The notes below the pieces were generated by a model that saw only the letters and a list, made by a program, of their open reading frames with translations, was not told where the DNA came from and searched no databases. Shown here piece after piece: positions 8,134 to 17,829 of a DNA stretch of 64,000 nt. This DNA comes from Burkholderia sp. Bp9143 (GTDB lineage: Bacteria; Pseudomonadota; Gammaproteobacteria; Burkholderiales; Burkholderiaceae): NCBI RefSeq assembly GCF_003853645.1, contig NZ_QTPO01000022.1:60580-124579 (forward strand), in the 5' to 3' direction. Positions within the stretch are counted from its first letter, which is position 1; each line of letters opens with the position of its first letter. A program made the position numbers and the translations under genes.

Positions 8134-9351
8134 TCAGAACCGGTGAATGATCCCCGCGCCGAACGCGAACTGGTTGCCGGTCGACGACGGCGCGGCGTTG
8201 AACCCGTCGCCCAGCGTCGCGGTCGCGTCGACGATGTTGCCCGCACCGCTCGTGCCGAGCGTCTTGCCCTTCGCGTGCTGATACGCCTCGAGCAAATACA
8301 GCCCCGTGCGCTTCGACAACGCGTAGTACTGCGACAGGTTTAACTGGTGATACTGCGCGCTGTCGGTGATGCCGTTCGCCTCGGTCGCGCGCGTGTACGC
8401 ATAGCCCGCGCCGAAATCCCAGACCGCCGACGGCTTCCAGTGCAGCACCGCGCCGGCCGTGTTGAAGATCGCGGTATTGAAGAACTTCGACGCCGACCCC
8501 GGGATGTATTCGGTGTTGGTGTACGTCGCCGTCGCATCCCACGCATCGCTGAACCGGTAGCTGAGGCCCACCGCGAACCGCTGCTGCGCCTTCGCGGTCT
8601 GGTAGCCGTTCGTGAGCGCCGACACGCCGACCTGCGAGCCGCCGTTCGACGTCGTCGAATTCGCGCCCCAGGTTCCGCCGGACGTATTCGAATTGTTCAC
8701 GCGCTCGAACGCGACGCCGACGCCGAGCGGGCCGGCCGCGTACTGGATGCCGGTCGCCCACGTCGACCCGGCGTTCGTGCTGCCGGCCACGCCGCCGAGC
8801 GAATACGAGCCGCTCAACGTCAGGCCGTACCATTTCGGCGACGTGTACTCGAGCGTGTTGTTCGCGCGGTAGATCGTGTCGAGCCCGTCGACGTCGCCCG
8901 GGTGCGCGCCGTAGTAGCCGGTGATCCAGGTCGTCGGGCTGAACGGCGACATCGTCTGGTAGTACGACGCGTATTGCCGGCCCGCGGTCAGCGTGCCGTA
9001 GGTCGCATTCGTCAGCCCGACCCACGCCTGCCGCCCGAACATCGCATCGGTGTACTGCGTGGCCCCCGTGCCCGAGTTGAAGCCCGATTCGAGCGTGAAG
9101 ACCGCCTTCGTGCCGCCTCCGAGGTCCTCCGCGCCCTTCAGGCCGAAACGGCTGCCGGCCCACACGCCCTGGTTCATCCTGACGACCGACTTGCCGCCGC
9201 TCGTCGAGCCGAGCGTCGTCGCATTGCTCTGGTAGCCGATCCCGTTGTCGACGATCCCGTACAGCGTGACGCTGCTCTGCGCGAACGCCGGCGCGACCGC
9301 CACCATCGCAACGCCGGACGTCAGCGCCACGCGTAATGCCCGCTTCTTCAT
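8134..9351 (-). CDS. Gram-negative porin (OmpC-like, Burkholderia type)
   Basis: A 405-residue outer-membrane general/specific porin. It has a signal peptide of about 24 residues (ending PAFAQSS) and the family start SSVTLYGIVDNGIGYQSN. The middle contains SRFGLKGAEDLGGGTKAVF, and the last residue is Phe in the terminal strand FGAGIIHRF, as required for BAM assembly. It lies 70 bases downstream of the tannase-family gene on the same strand and is probably co-transcribed, so it may serve uptake of the aromatic acid or ester. Confidence 0.9.
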   Translation of the reverse strand: MKKRALRVALTSGVAMVAVAPAFAQSSVTLYGIVDNGIGYQSNATTLGSTSGGKSVVRMNQGVWAGSRFGLKGAEDLGGGTKAVFTLESGFNSGTGATQYTDAMFGRQAWVGLTNATYGTLTAGRQYASYYQTMSPFSPTTWITGYYGAHPGDVDGLDTIYRANNTLEYTSPKWYGLTLSGSYSLGGVAGSTNAGSTWATGIQYAAGPLGVGVAFERVNNSNTSGGTWGANSTTSNGGSQVGVSALTNGYQTAKAQQRFAVGLSYRFSDAWDATATYTNTEYIPGSASKFFNTAIFNTAGAVLHWKPSAVWDFGAGYAYTRATEANGITDSAQYHQLNLSQYYALSKRTGLYLLEAYQHAKGKTLGTSGAGNIVDATATLGDGFNAAPSSTGNQFAFGAGIIHRF

Positions 9352-9421
9352 CGATCAGTCTCCTTCCTTGCCTTGTTGATTGGGTGATGCGTCGTTGTGT
9401 CCGCGATCCGCCGTCATCGGA

Positions 9422-11239
9422 TCAGGGACGATATGCATGCCAGCCGTTGCCGCCCTTGCAGACGAGTTGCGAACCCTGGACCTGGCACTGCGCCTCATAG
9501 CCCGGCGAGTACAGCCATTCGCCGGCCCAATGCAGATCGACGTACGGGTCGGCCGTCGGCGTGTCGGCGACGAAGTTCGCCGCGTCGTCGGTGCTGCCGC
9601 TGCCCGTGTAGCGCGCGGTGGCCGGATACGGGAACACCGGGCGCGTGCGCGTCGTGTTGCCGTTCGCATCGACGATCGACGCAACGATCCGGCCCGGCGT
9701 CGCGCGCGTCTCGGTCCACGCCATCAGCGGCGACAGGATGTCGAACACGTTCGGCCCCTGGCCGCCGCCGCAGTGCGCGACGCCCGGAAACAGGTAGAAG
9801 CGTGCGAAGCGGTCGACCTGCGCGTCGCCCATGTAATGCTTCATCGCTTCGTAGTATTCGATGCTCGAACGCGGCGAGATGTGCTGGTCCTCCAGGCCGT
9901 GCCACAGCAGCAGCTTGCCGCCGCGGCCGGCGAAGCGGCTCAGGTCAGGATCGGTCGCGGCCAGGTAGTTCGACACCGGCACCGTCTTCGCGAACCCGTC
10001 GAGCGTGAACTTCAGGTCGCCGATCGTCGCGGACGGATACGATGCGTTGTAATAGTCGAGATAGCGCAGGAACGGCAGCACGAAGCCGATCGTGCCGCTC
10101 TGTGCGGTGGCGGTTGCCGGGACGAACAGGGTCCAGTTCAGCTCCGAGCCCCATTCACGCGACACCAGCGGTTCGAGACGCATGCCGTTCGCGGCCGTCG
10201 CACCGTCGTGAATCCGGCGCACGACGTCGGCTTCCTGAGACGTCAGGCAGGTCGCGGTGGATTGCCCTTGCGCGCAGACGATCGTCGCGGGATCGAAGTG
10301 GCACGCGCGCGGGTTGTCGATCACGCCGTCGACCACGCCGTCCAGCCCGTCGCACGCCTTCAGCACGGCCGCGTGCAGCATCGGCAGCTTGCCGGCGAGC
10401 AGGATCGCGTTGCCCGTGGTCGGGTCCGTGTTGACCGCGTTCGGCCATGCATGGTGGAACGTGTTCTGCACGATCAGGTCGTTGGCCGGCGCGCCGGCGG
10501 CGATGCCGTCGAAGTCGTCGGGAAAGCGCTGCGCCTCCATCAGTGCCTCGCGGCCGCCGTCCGAACAGCCGTCGAAATACGCGTAGCGCGCGGGCCGCGC
10601 ATAGAACTTGCCGATGATCGCCTTCGCCACCTGTGCGGTCGCATGCTCGGCGCGATACGCGAAATCGAGCTTCGCCTTCGGGTCGAGTGCCCACGAACCA
10701 TCGTTGCCGCCCTCGTGGCCCATGTCGGTCGCGGCCATCGCGATCGTCCCGTTCGTCACCGGCACGCAGGTCGACGCCATCGGCGCATTGACCGACAGGT
10801 TGCCGCACAAGCCGCCGCAGCCGGTCTGCAGATAGCGCTGCGTCCAGCCTTGCGTCGGCAACTGCAGTTCGAACAGTGACGCACCCGGGCCGATCGTGCC
10901 TTTCACGTCGCACACGGGTGCGGGCAGCGTGTTGTTGCCGACGACCGTGCCGGCCGGCAGCAGCACCGCCGACGTGATCGTCACGGTGCCGTCGGTCACG
11001 CCGCTCAGGTCGAGTGCCGCGACCGACGGGCACGCCATCGCGGGCATCACCGCGGGAAGATTCGCGAGGCCGCCGGTGCTCGCCGAACTCGCCGCGCTCG
11101 CGGCGTTCGGCCAGCCGGTCAATGCCGCGCACATCCACACGACGCCGATTGCCAGCACCCTGGCCAGCGCATCGCGCCTCACGCGTGCCGCGCGATGCCA
11201 CGCACGCACCCTCCACCCTGCCCTGCAGTTCGTCTGCAT
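9422..11239 (-). CDS. Tannase/feruloyl esterase family protein
   Basis: A 605-residue secreted esterase with an N-terminal signal segment (about residues 27-50). The family triad sits in the CS-D-HC arrangement. Cys225-Ser226 are in DGCSDGG, the Asp is in HGLEDQHIS and the His-Cys in PGVAHCGGGQG, where a Cys-Cys disulfide brings Ser and His together. Tannase/feruloyl esterase proteins cleave galloyl or feruloyl esters. The neighbouring gallate catabolic genes argue for gallate esters as substrate. Transcription is on the same strand as the gallate operon, 207 bases downstream of it. Confidence 0.85.
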   Translation of the reverse strand: MQTNCRAGWRVRAWHRAARVRRDALARVLAIGVVWMCAALTGWPNAASAASSASTGGLANLPAVMPAMACPSVAALDLSGVTDGTVTITSAVLLPAGTVVGNNTLPAPVCDVKGTIGPGASLFELQLPTQGWTQRYLQTGCGGLCGNLSVNAPMASTCVPVTNGTIAMAATDMGHEGGNDGSWALDPKAKLDFAYRAEHATAQVAKAIIGKFYARPARYAYFDGCSDGGREALMEAQRFPDDFDGIAAGAPANDLIVQNTFHHAWPNAVNTDPTTGNAILLAGKLPMLHAAVLKACDGLDGVVDGVIDNPRACHFDPATIVCAQGQSTATCLTSQEADVVRRIHDGATAANGMRLEPLVSREWGSELNWTLFVPATATAQSGTIGFVLPFLRYLDYYNASYPSATIGDLKFTLDGFAKTVPVSNYLAATDPDLSRFAGRGGKLLLWHGLEDQHISPRSSIEYYEAMKHYMGDAQVDRFARFYLFPGVAHCGGGQGPNVFDILSPLMAWTETRATPGRIVASIVDANGNTTRTRPVFPYPATARYTGSGSTDDAANFVADTPTADPYVDLHWAGEWLYSPGYEAQCQVQGSQLVCKGGNGWHAYRP

Positions 11240-11445
11240 GCCTGTCTCCTGTTCTTGTGCTCGATACGCCGCTCGCCCGGAACGGACGAGGCGGCAACGT
11301 TGTGTCGATCCTGCGGTACATCGGGAGAAACGAGTCGCCTCATTCCTCTTGCGTCTTCATCAGCATAACTAAGCTCACCGTCCGAACCCGTTGCGAAGAA
11401 GACCGAATCCCATCCGATCCGTTTATCGGTTCCAGCCAAGCGGCC

Positions 11446-12168
11446 TTACGCGGGCGCCATCCCGTATTCATGCTTGACGCGATCGGCCTGCGGCGACGCG
11501 AGATACGCGAGGAACCGTGCAGCGGCCGCGCGATCGTGCGCGGCACTGCCTATCGCGGCGGCGAACACCGTCACCGCCTGCACCGCATCCGGCAGCGCAC
11601 CGGCGACGTCGACGCCCGGCACGTGCATCAGCTCGCTCAACTGCTGAAAGCCGAGCTCGACCTCGCCGGATGCGATCAACGCACCGACTGGCACGCCCGG
11701 CGGTGCCTGCACGATACGCGGCGCGATTGCGTCGGCGATGCCCCAGCGCGCGAACAGGCGATTCAGGTGCGTGCCGCTCGGTCCCGTCGAATAGCCGATC
11801 CGGCCGGCGCGCAGGACCGCGTCGCGCAACGCCGCCTCGGTGCCGATGTCCGGCCGCGCCGCACCGGCCGGCACCGCGACCGCGACACCGGAGCGCGCGA
11901 CATCCACGCGACTGCCTGCATCGACGCGGCCTGCCGCCGCCAGCCGCTCGATCGCGTCGGACGCGAGCACGACGCAGTCGAACGGCTCGCCGTCCCGCAC
12001 CCGCCGCGCGGCATCCACGCCGCCGACCGACGTGATCGAGATGCGCACGCCCGTCTCGTGCTCGTAGGCCGCAGCGAGCCGCGCCAGCAGCGGCCGCGTC
12101 GCCATCGACGAAATGCCCGTGACGGTTACAGCCGCGCCTGGCGTCCGCGTCATCGTCGCCGCCCGCAT
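11446..12168 (-). CDS. ModA-like substrate-binding domain protein in gallate operon
   Basis: A 240-residue periplasmic-binding-fold protein related to molybdate-binding ModA. The fold shows in LAAAYEHETGVRISITSVGG at the start, then EPFDCVVLASDAIERL, the ligand-site GYSTGPSGTHL and VELGFQQLSEL. It has no clear signal peptide and no ABC partners. Its start codon overlaps the stop of the CHA aldolase gene (ATGA at 12165-12168), so translation is coupled. That ties it to gallate breakdown, perhaps as a cytoplasmic ligand binder or enzyme-like protein. The role is unknown. Confidence 0.7.
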   Translation of the reverse strand: MRAATMTRTPGAAVTVTGISSMATRPLLARLAAAYEHETGVRISITSVGGVDAARRVRDGEPFDCVVLASDAIERLAAAGRVDAGSRVDVARSGVAVAVPAGAARPDIGTEAALRDAVLRAGRIGYSTGPSGTHLNRLFARWGIADAIAPRIVQAPPGVPVGALIASGEVELGFQQLSELMHVPGVDVAGALPDAVQAVTVFAAAIGSAAHDRAAAARFLAYLASPQADRVKHEYGMAPA

Positions 12169-12851
12169 CAGTCGATGTAGCGCAGGCCGGCCTGGCGCAG
12201 CGGCTCGCGCATGTCGTACATGTCGAGACCGAGCACGCCGGACGCGAGCTTCGCGCGCTTCGCCGCTTCATTCGCCTCGCGCGCGACGGCCTTCTCGAGC
12301 ACCTGCGCCGCGCGCGCGGCCGGCACCGCGACCACGCCGTCGTCGTCCGCGACGATCACGTCGCCGGGATTGACGAGCGCGCCGGCGCACACGACCGGCA
12401 CGTTCACCGAGCCGAGCGTCGCCTTGATCGTGCCTTTCGCCGAAATCGCCTTGCTCCAGACCGGGAACTGCATCGCCTCGAGCACCGCGACGTCGCGCAC
12501 GCCTGCATCGATGATCAGCGCGTGCGCGCCGCGCGCCTTGAAGCTCGTCGCGAGCAGGTCGCCGAAATAGCCGTCCGTGCAATCCGCGGTGACCGCCGCG
12601 ACGACCACGTCGCCCGGCCGGATCTGTTCGGCCGCGACATGCATCATCCAGTTGTCGCCCGGGTGCAGCAGCACCGTGACGGCCGTGCCGGACGCATGCG
12701 CACGCGGATAGATCGGCCGCATGTACGGCTTCAGCAGCCCCGTGCGGCCCATCGCCTCGTGCACCGTCGCCGAGCCGAGCGCGCCGAGCCGCGCGGCGAC
12801 GTCCTGGTCCGCCCGGTGGATCGTGCGGTACACCACGCCGAGTTCAGTCAT
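12168..12851 (-). CDS. ligK: 4-Carboxy-4-hydroxy-2-oxoadipate aldolase (LigK/GalC type)
   Basis: A 227-residue class II aldolase of the HMG/CHA family (RraA-like fold). It cleaves CHA to pyruvate and oxaloacetate and can decarboxylate oxaloacetate. Recognisable stretches are [16 protein letters not shown] near the start, the metal/pyruvate pocket in [18 protein letters not shown] and [18 protein letters not shown], and [15 protein letters not shown] near residue 170. The last step of gallate or protocatechuate 4,5-cleavage, it follows the hydratase gene directly (stop 12854, start 12851). Confidence 0.9.
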   Translation of the reverse strand: MTELGVVYRTIHRADQDVAARLGALGSATVHEAMGRTGLLKPYMRPIYPRAHASGTAVTVLLHPGDNWMMHVAAEQIRPGDVVVAAVTADCTDGYFGDLLATSFKARGAHALIIDAGVRDVAVLEAMQFPVWSKAISAKGTIKATLGSVNVPVVCAGALVNPGDVIVADDDGVVAVPAARAAQVLEKAVAREANEAAKRAKLASGVLGLDMYDMREPLRQAGLRYID

Positions 12852-12853
12852 GA

Positions 12854-13879
12854 TCACAGCCCCTTCGCTTTCAGTTGCGCATCCAGGCGCGGATACACGC
12901 GCCGGGCATTGCCTTCGTAGATCTTGTGACGCGCCATCGCATCGAGCGACGATGCCTCGATGTAGCGCTTCGTGTCGTCGTAGTAGTGACCGGTGTCGGG
13001 ATCGATGCCGCGCACCGCGCCGATCATCTCGCTCGCGAACAGGATGTTGTCGACCGGAATCACGCCGGTCAGCAGGTCGATGCCGGGCTGGTGATAGACG
13101 CACGTATCGAAGAACACGTTGTTCAGGAGGTGGTCCTTCAGCAGCGGCTTCTTCAGCTCCTGCGCGAGCCCGCGAAAGCGTCCCCAGTGATACGGCACCG
13201 CGCCGCCGCCGTGCGGGATCACGAAGCGCAGCGTCGGGAAATCGCGGAACAGGTCGGAGGTCAGGCACTGCATGAACGCCGTGGTGTCGGCGTTCAGGTA
13301 GTGCGCGCCCGTCGTGTGGAAGCACGCGTTGCAGCTCGTGCTCACGTGGATCATCGCGGGAATGTCGTACTCGACCATCCTCTCGTAGATCGGGTACCAG
13401 TAGCGGTCCGACAGCGGCGGGCTCGTCCAGTGGCCGCCGGACGGATCCGGGTTCAGGTTGATCGCGACGTTGCCGTATTCCTCGACGCAGCGCACGAGCT
13501 CCGGAATGCAGGTCGCGATATCGACGCCCGGGCTTTGCGGCAGCATCGCGGCCGGCACGAAATGATCGGGGAAGAGACGATGGACGCGATGGCACAGCTC
13601 GTTGCACACCGCCGCCCACGTGCTCGACACCGCGAAATCGCCGATGTGATGCGCCATGAAGCTCGCGCGCGGGCTGAAGATCGTCAGGTCGAGGCCGCGT
13701 TCGCGCATCAGCCGCAGCTGGTTGTGCTCGATCGATTCGCGCAGCTCGTCGTCGCTGATGTTCAGCTCGGCCACCTTCGGCTGTTCGGACGGACTGCCGA
13801 TCGCCGCGACCTGGCGATTGCGCCACGCTTCCAGCGCCTTCGGCGCGGTGGTGTAGTGGCCGTGAATGTCGATGATCAT
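12854..13879 (-). CDS. ligJ: 4-Oxalomesaconate hydratase (LigJ type)
   Basis: An amidohydrolase-superfamily enzyme of 341 residues that hydrates 4-oxalomesaconate to CHA. The metal-binding start is [19 protein letters not shown], then [33 protein letters not shown], and [17 protein letters not shown], the usual decarboxylase/hydratase-like signatures. The start at 13879 has a strong ribosome site (CAGGAG, 6 bases upstream); the open frame continues to 13924 without one. It is of the LigJ family, not the PIG-L-type GalB of Pseudomonas, although the pathway is the same. Confidence 0.9.
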   Translation of the reverse strand: MIIDIHGHYTTAPKALEAWRNRQVAAIGSPSEQPKVAELNISDDELRESIEHNQLRLMRERGLDLTIFSPRASFMAHHIGDFAVSSTWAAVCNELCHRVHRLFPDHFVPAAMLPQSPGVDIATCIPELVRCVEEYGNVAINLNPDPSGGHWTSPPLSDRYWYPIYERMVEYDIPAMIHVSTSCNACFHTTGAHYLNADTTAFMQCLTSDLFRDFPTLRFVIPHGGGAVPYHWGRFRGLAQELKKPLLKDHLLNNVFFDTCVYHQPGIDLLTGVIPVDNILFASEMIGAVRGIDPDTGHYYDDTKRYIEASSLDAMARHKIYEGNARRVYPRLDAQLKAKGL

Positions 13880-13952
13880 TGATGCTCCTGCGTGTGATGA
13901 TGTGTCCGGCACCCTGCCGACCACCGCGCCGGACGGCGGTGTGCAGCGTGCG

Positions 13953-15305
13953 TCAGTGCGCCGGGGTTTCGAGTTCCCGCGGTTCGGGCGCGGCTGTGCG
14001 CTGCGTCGTCATGATCGCGATGGCCGCCAGCGTGGCCGGCACCGCGAGCATCGACAGGATCGCGTCGAACTTCCAGCCGAAGCCGAGCAGCGCGCCGCCG
14101 ATCGCCGAGCCGAAGATGCTGCCGAAGCGGCCCATCCCGAGCATCCAGCTCACGCCGGTTGCACGTGCAACGGTCGGATAGCGTCCCGGCGCATACGCGT
14201 TCAGCCCTGTCTGCGCGCCGCTCATGCAGAAGCCGGCCGCGAACACCAGCAGCGCGAGCGACGACGACAGCGCACCGGCCCACGCGAGCACGGCCACGCA
14301 CAGCCCGCCGCCCAGATACGCGGCGCCGATCACCGGCGCCGGCCGCACGCGGTCCATCAGCCAGCCCACGCCGATCGCGCCGATCGTGCCGCCGATCTGG
14401 AACATCGCGGTCACGTTGGCCGCCGTGCTGACCGACAGGCCCGCATCCTTGATCAGCGTCGGCAGCCAGCCGGTCAGCAGGTAGATCACCAGCAGCCCCA
14501 TGAAGTAGGTGATCCACAGCGACAGCGTCACGCGGCCATAGCCCTGCGAGAACAGCACGCCGATCGGCCTGCGCGTCGGCAGCGGCGGCTCGTTCGACAC
14601 GAACGTCTCATTGCCGCTGAAGTGCCCGCCGCACACGCGGTTCAGCAGCGCGCCGATGCGTTGCGACGGCGCACCGCGCACGGCCAGCAGCCGCGCCGAT
14701 TCGGGCAGCAGCCACAGTTGCAGCGGAATCAGCAGCAGCGGCAGCGCGCCGCCGAACAGCAGCACCGCGCGCCAGCCGTGCAGCGGAATCAGCCAGCCGG
14801 CGACGAAGCCGATCAGCGCCGAGCCGAGGTTGAAGCCGGTGAACATCACGGTGATCATCAGCGCGCGCATCCGCTGCGGCGCGTACTCCGACAACAGCGT
14901 CGTCGTGTTCGGCATCGCCGCGCCCAGACCGATGCCGGTCAGCAGCCGCAGCATCGCCATCTCGAACGGCGAATGCGCTTGCGCGGTCGCGATCGTGAAC
15001 ACGCCGAACAGGAACACCGACGCGATCAGCACGCGCTTGCGCCCGAACCGGTCGGCGCTCGGGCCGGCCAGCAGTGCGCCGATCACGAGGCCGATCGGCG
15101 CCGCGCTCATCACGAGCCCGAACTCGGGCCGCGAGATCGCCCAGTCGCGAATCACGGAAGGCGCGACGAACCCCATGATCGCGACGTCCATCCCGTCGGC
15201 GATCACGACGAGGCAGCACAGCACGACCAGCAGCCACTGGTACCGCGACACCGGTCGTTCGTCGATGAACGCCTTGATGTCGATTGTCTTTCCACTTGCC
15301 ATCAT
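13953..15305 (-). CDS. MFS aromatic acid:H+ symporter (PcaK/GalT-like)
   Basis: A 12-TM inner-membrane carrier of the aromatic acid symporter subgroup. It contains DGMDVAIMGFVAPSVIRDW in TM1, the loop 2-3 motif GPSADRFGRKRVLI, LPESARLL after TM6 and the second DRVRP loop at 8-9. Its position between gallate dioxygenase and oxalomesaconate hydratase makes gallate (or protocatechuate) import the natural call. Two adjacent ATGs (15305 and 15302) follow an AGGAGA site; the second has the better spacing. Confidence 0.85.
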   Translation of the reverse strand: MMASGKTIDIKAFIDERPVSRYQWLLVVLCCLVVIADGMDVAIMGFVAPSVIRDWAISRPEFGLVMSAAPIGLVIGALLAGPSADRFGRKRVLIASVFLFGVFTIATAQAHSPFEMAMLRLLTGIGLGAAMPNTTTLLSEYAPQRMRALMITVMFTGFNLGSALIGFVAGWLIPLHGWRAVLLFGGALPLLLIPLQLWLLPESARLLAVRGAPSQRIGALLNRVCGGHFSGNETFVSNEPPLPTRRPIGVLFSQGYGRVTLSLWITYFMGLLVIYLLTGWLPTLIKDAGLSVSTAANVTAMFQIGGTIGAIGVGWLMDRVRPAPVIGAAYLGGGLCVAVLAWAGALSSSLALLVFAAGFCMSGAQTGLNAYAPGRYPTVARATGVSWMLGMGRFGSIFGSAIGGALLGFGWKFDAILSMLAVPATLAAIAIMTTQRTAAPEPRELETPAH

Positions 15306-15431
15306 GACTCTCCTGTCTCCTTGGCGACGATCGACCAATCTATCGATTCGTCATCCTATTTAATTGATTGATGCACCACCGTACGTCCGCTCATGAAGGC
15401 GCCGCGCTCGCGCGCGCGCCTTCGCCCCGCG

Positions 15432-16736
15432 TTACGGGTTGCGCGACTTGCCCGCGTCGTCCCAGCCCAGCGGCCCGGCGCTCTTGCCGGCCACCGAGTA
15501 CAGCGCGCCCGGTGCGTTGCGCGTGCGCTGGAAGTCCTCCAGCGATTCGCCGCGCATCGCCGCGTAGATGTGCAGGTTCGATACGCCCGTCACCGCGCCG
15601 AGCTTCTCCAGCAGGAAGAAGATCACGCCGTGGCGCAGCAGGCCGAGCCAGTCGCGCCGGCGAATCAGGTCGCGCTCCTCGGCGCTGAGGCCCGCGGTTT
15701 CGAAGCTCGCCTCGGGGTCGCTCAGGAACTGCGCGCGGTGCGCGGGCTCGATCATCCGGTGCAGGTAGTCGTTGATCCGGTACGCGCGCACCGCCCGCTC
15801 GATCGTGAACGGATAGGTGCCCGGCAGTTGCTCGACGCCGGCGAGCTCGGCCGCCATCCGCTGCCGATGGCGTTCGGCTGCCGCTTCGTCGATGTTGGTG
15901 TCGGCCGGCTCGTAGACGGCCGTCGCGATGCCCGTCATCGACGGCAGGTAGTAGCTGCGGTGACGGCATACGACGCCGGCCGGCAACGCACCGCGCATCG
16001 TGAGCCACATCACGACCTCGGCGCCTTCGAAGCCGCCGAGTGTCGCGTATTCGGCGAGCGGCATGCCGGCCAGGCGTTCCGGGTCGCGCTCGAGCAGGTC
16101 GAGAAAGCGCGCGTCCCATTCGGGATTGTTGAAGCCCGAGCGCTCGCCGTGCACCTGGTGCGACAGCCCGCCGGTCGCGACGATCGCGACGCGCAGGTCC
16201 TCCGGATAGCTTTCGATCGCGCGCCGCAGCGCCTGCCCGAGCCGGTAGAAGCGGCGCGCGGACGGCACCGGCAGCTGCAGCACGCCCATCTGCAGCGGCA
16301 CGAGTTGCACCGGCCAGTCGGGCCGGTGCGGACACAGCACCGACAGCGGGGAGAAGCAGCCGTGGTCGAGCGGCTTGTTCTGGAAGAACGACATGTCGAA
16401 CTCGTCGGCCATCAGCGACTGGCCGATATGCGCGGCCAGCGCCGGGTGGCCGGCGATCGGCGGCAGGTCGCGCGCGCCGCCGCCTTCGTCCGCCGGATGC
16501 CACTGCGGCCCGACGCCGAGCGAGAACGCCGAGTAGTGGTCGAAGAAGAACGACGTCACGTGATCGTTGTAGATGAACAGCAGCACGTCCGGGCGCTTGT
16601 CGGCGAGCCACGTGCCCAGCGGCGCGAAGTTCTCGAAGATCGGCGCCCAGACGGGATCGTCATGCTTGTTCTTGTCGAACGCGAACCCGATCGTGGGCGT
16701 GTGGGAGGCCGCGATGCCTCCGATAATCCGTGCCAT
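15432..16736 (-). CDS. galA: Gallate dioxygenase (fused LigB-LigA type)
   Basis: A 434-residue extradiol dioxygenase that opens gallate to 4-oxalomesaconate with Fe(II). The N-terminal 270 residues are a LigB-type domain with the iron ligands His12 (in ASHTPTIG) and His59 (in FIYNDHV) and a Glu in FEGAEVV at 237-240. The C-terminal portion (about 310-420, with EERDLIRRRDWLGLLRHGV and YAAMRGESLEDFQRTRN) is a LigA-type domain fused in the same chain. That fusion separates gallate dioxygenases (GalA, DesB) from the two-subunit protocatechuate enzyme. The ribosome site AAGGAG precedes the ATG. Confidence 0.92.
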   Translation of the reverse strand: MARIIGGIAASHTPTIGFAFDKNKHDDPVWAPIFENFAPLGTWLADKRPDVLLFIYNDHVTSFFFDHYSAFSLGVGPQWHPADEGGGARDLPPIAGHPALAAHIGQSLMADEFDMSFFQNKPLDHGCFSPLSVLCPHRPDWPVQLVPLQMGVLQLPVPSARRFYRLGQALRRAIESYPEDLRVAIVATGGLSHQVHGERSGFNNPEWDARFLDLLERDPERLAGMPLAEYATLGGFEGAEVVMWLTMRGALPAGVVCRHRSYYLPSMTGIATAVYEPADTNIDEAAAERHRQRMAAELAGVEQLPGTYPFTIERAVRAYRINDYLHRMIEPAHRAQFLSDPEASFETAGLSAEERDLIRRRDWLGLLRHGVIFFLLEKLGAVTGVSNLHIYAAMRGESLEDFQRTRNAPGALYSVAGKSAGPLGWDDAGKSRNP

Positions 16737-16811
16737 GCCAAAGCTCCTTCGTGATGCTCGAATGCGGTCCGGTGTTGCCGTCCGCCACTGATTGAATGCG
16801 TGCGCGTTCGC

Positions 16812-17354
16812 TTACGAGACGCGGCCGTGCGGCTGCGGCGCGAGGCTGCGCTTGACGACCAGCGCGAGCGGAACGGCGAACACGAAATGCGACATGAACC
16901 CGCCGATGATCACGTTCGGGTCGAAATAGTTCGGGTGATTGCTCGACGCGATCATGATCAGCGCGTGCATCACGATCCACGCGACGATCGCGAAAAACAG
17001 CGCGACGAACGTCGCCTCGAAGCCGCGCCGGCGAAACCACGGCCAAATCGCCGCGAACACGATGCCCCACGACAACGCGAAAACAAAGTGGATCGCGGTG
17101 CCGATGAAGTATGCGCCGATGCCCAGCGCGTCCTGCACCGCCTTGCCGAACACGAGCCCCGTCGCGTTGCGCGGAATGCCGGCGAGCGGCATCAGGTGCT
17201 GCGCGCCGACCCAGACGAGCGCCTCGTAGACCCAGATCAGCACCGCCCCCGCGAGGCCGCCGCGAATCCCCGCGCGTACCGTGTCGGCAAACGTCGTGCT
17301 GCCGGCCGCTGCGTCCGTCGATCCGCCTGCTCCGATGATGTGCTGCTGTCCCAT
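16812..17354 (-). CDS. Inner-membrane protein of unknown function, head of gallate operon
   Basis: A 180-residue protein with four predicted transmembrane segments (about residues 31-51, 81-103, 114-137 and 147-167) and a Gly/Ala-rich soluble N-terminus. I do not recognise the family. The layout resembles YagU/DUF1440-type membrane proteins, but that is only a loose resemblance. It stands 75 bases upstream of gallate dioxygenase on the same strand and faces the LysR gene, so it is probably the first gene of the operon and regulated with it. Confidence 0.7.
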   Translation of the reverse strand: MGQQHIIGAGGSTDAAAGSTTFADTVRAGIRGGLAGAVLIWVYEALVWVGAQHLMPLAGIPRNATGLVFGKAVQDALGIGAYFIGTAIHFVFALSWGIVFAAIWPWFRRRGFEATFVALFFAIVAWIVMHALIMIASSNHPNYFDPNVIIGGFMSHFVFAVPLALVVKRSLAPQPHGRVS

Positions 17355-17829
17355 TGCGCTGCCTCGCTCGTGAATGCGGGCGCCGCGCTCCGCGCAACGC
17401 CCTGTGTGATCGGACGAACAATGAATCAGATGGCGGCCCGATGCGCCGGCAACCGCGTGCTTGCGGTCCCCGGGATCGAAATTACGCATTCGGTGGCAGT
17501 GCGAGACAGTCAGGGTAAACCCTTGAATTCCGACGAAACGACATGCCCGGCGAGCGTTCAGCCTGCATGCGGGCCGCCATGCCGATGCCCGGAAAGCCCG
17601 CCGGATATGGCGCTCGCATGCAGACGCACGCCGGGTCGCAGGTTGGAACCCGTCGCCCGGCGATTCATGAGCGATAAACAAAACAGATAGGCGGATAAGC
17701 ACGACGCAAGCTCTGCCGCCGCCGTTCCGGTAAAGTCGGTCAACCCGCTTCGCCGCTGGAGCAGGCCACGCGGATGCATGCCTGTCATGCGCGCGATCGC
17801 CGCCGCGGCGCACACCGCCCGACCGACCC
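17355..17829. promoter_or_regulatory. Divergent control region of the gallate island
   Basis: About 475 bases without a gene lie between the divergent membrane-protein/galA operon and the LysR gene. The sequence has a small inverted repeat AGGGT-AA-ACCCT at 17512-17523. An AT-rich patch at about 17666-17702 carries GATAA twice, a plausible place for LysR operator and promoter. I did not find a convincing T-N11-A palindrome to call a specific site. Confidence 0.45.
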
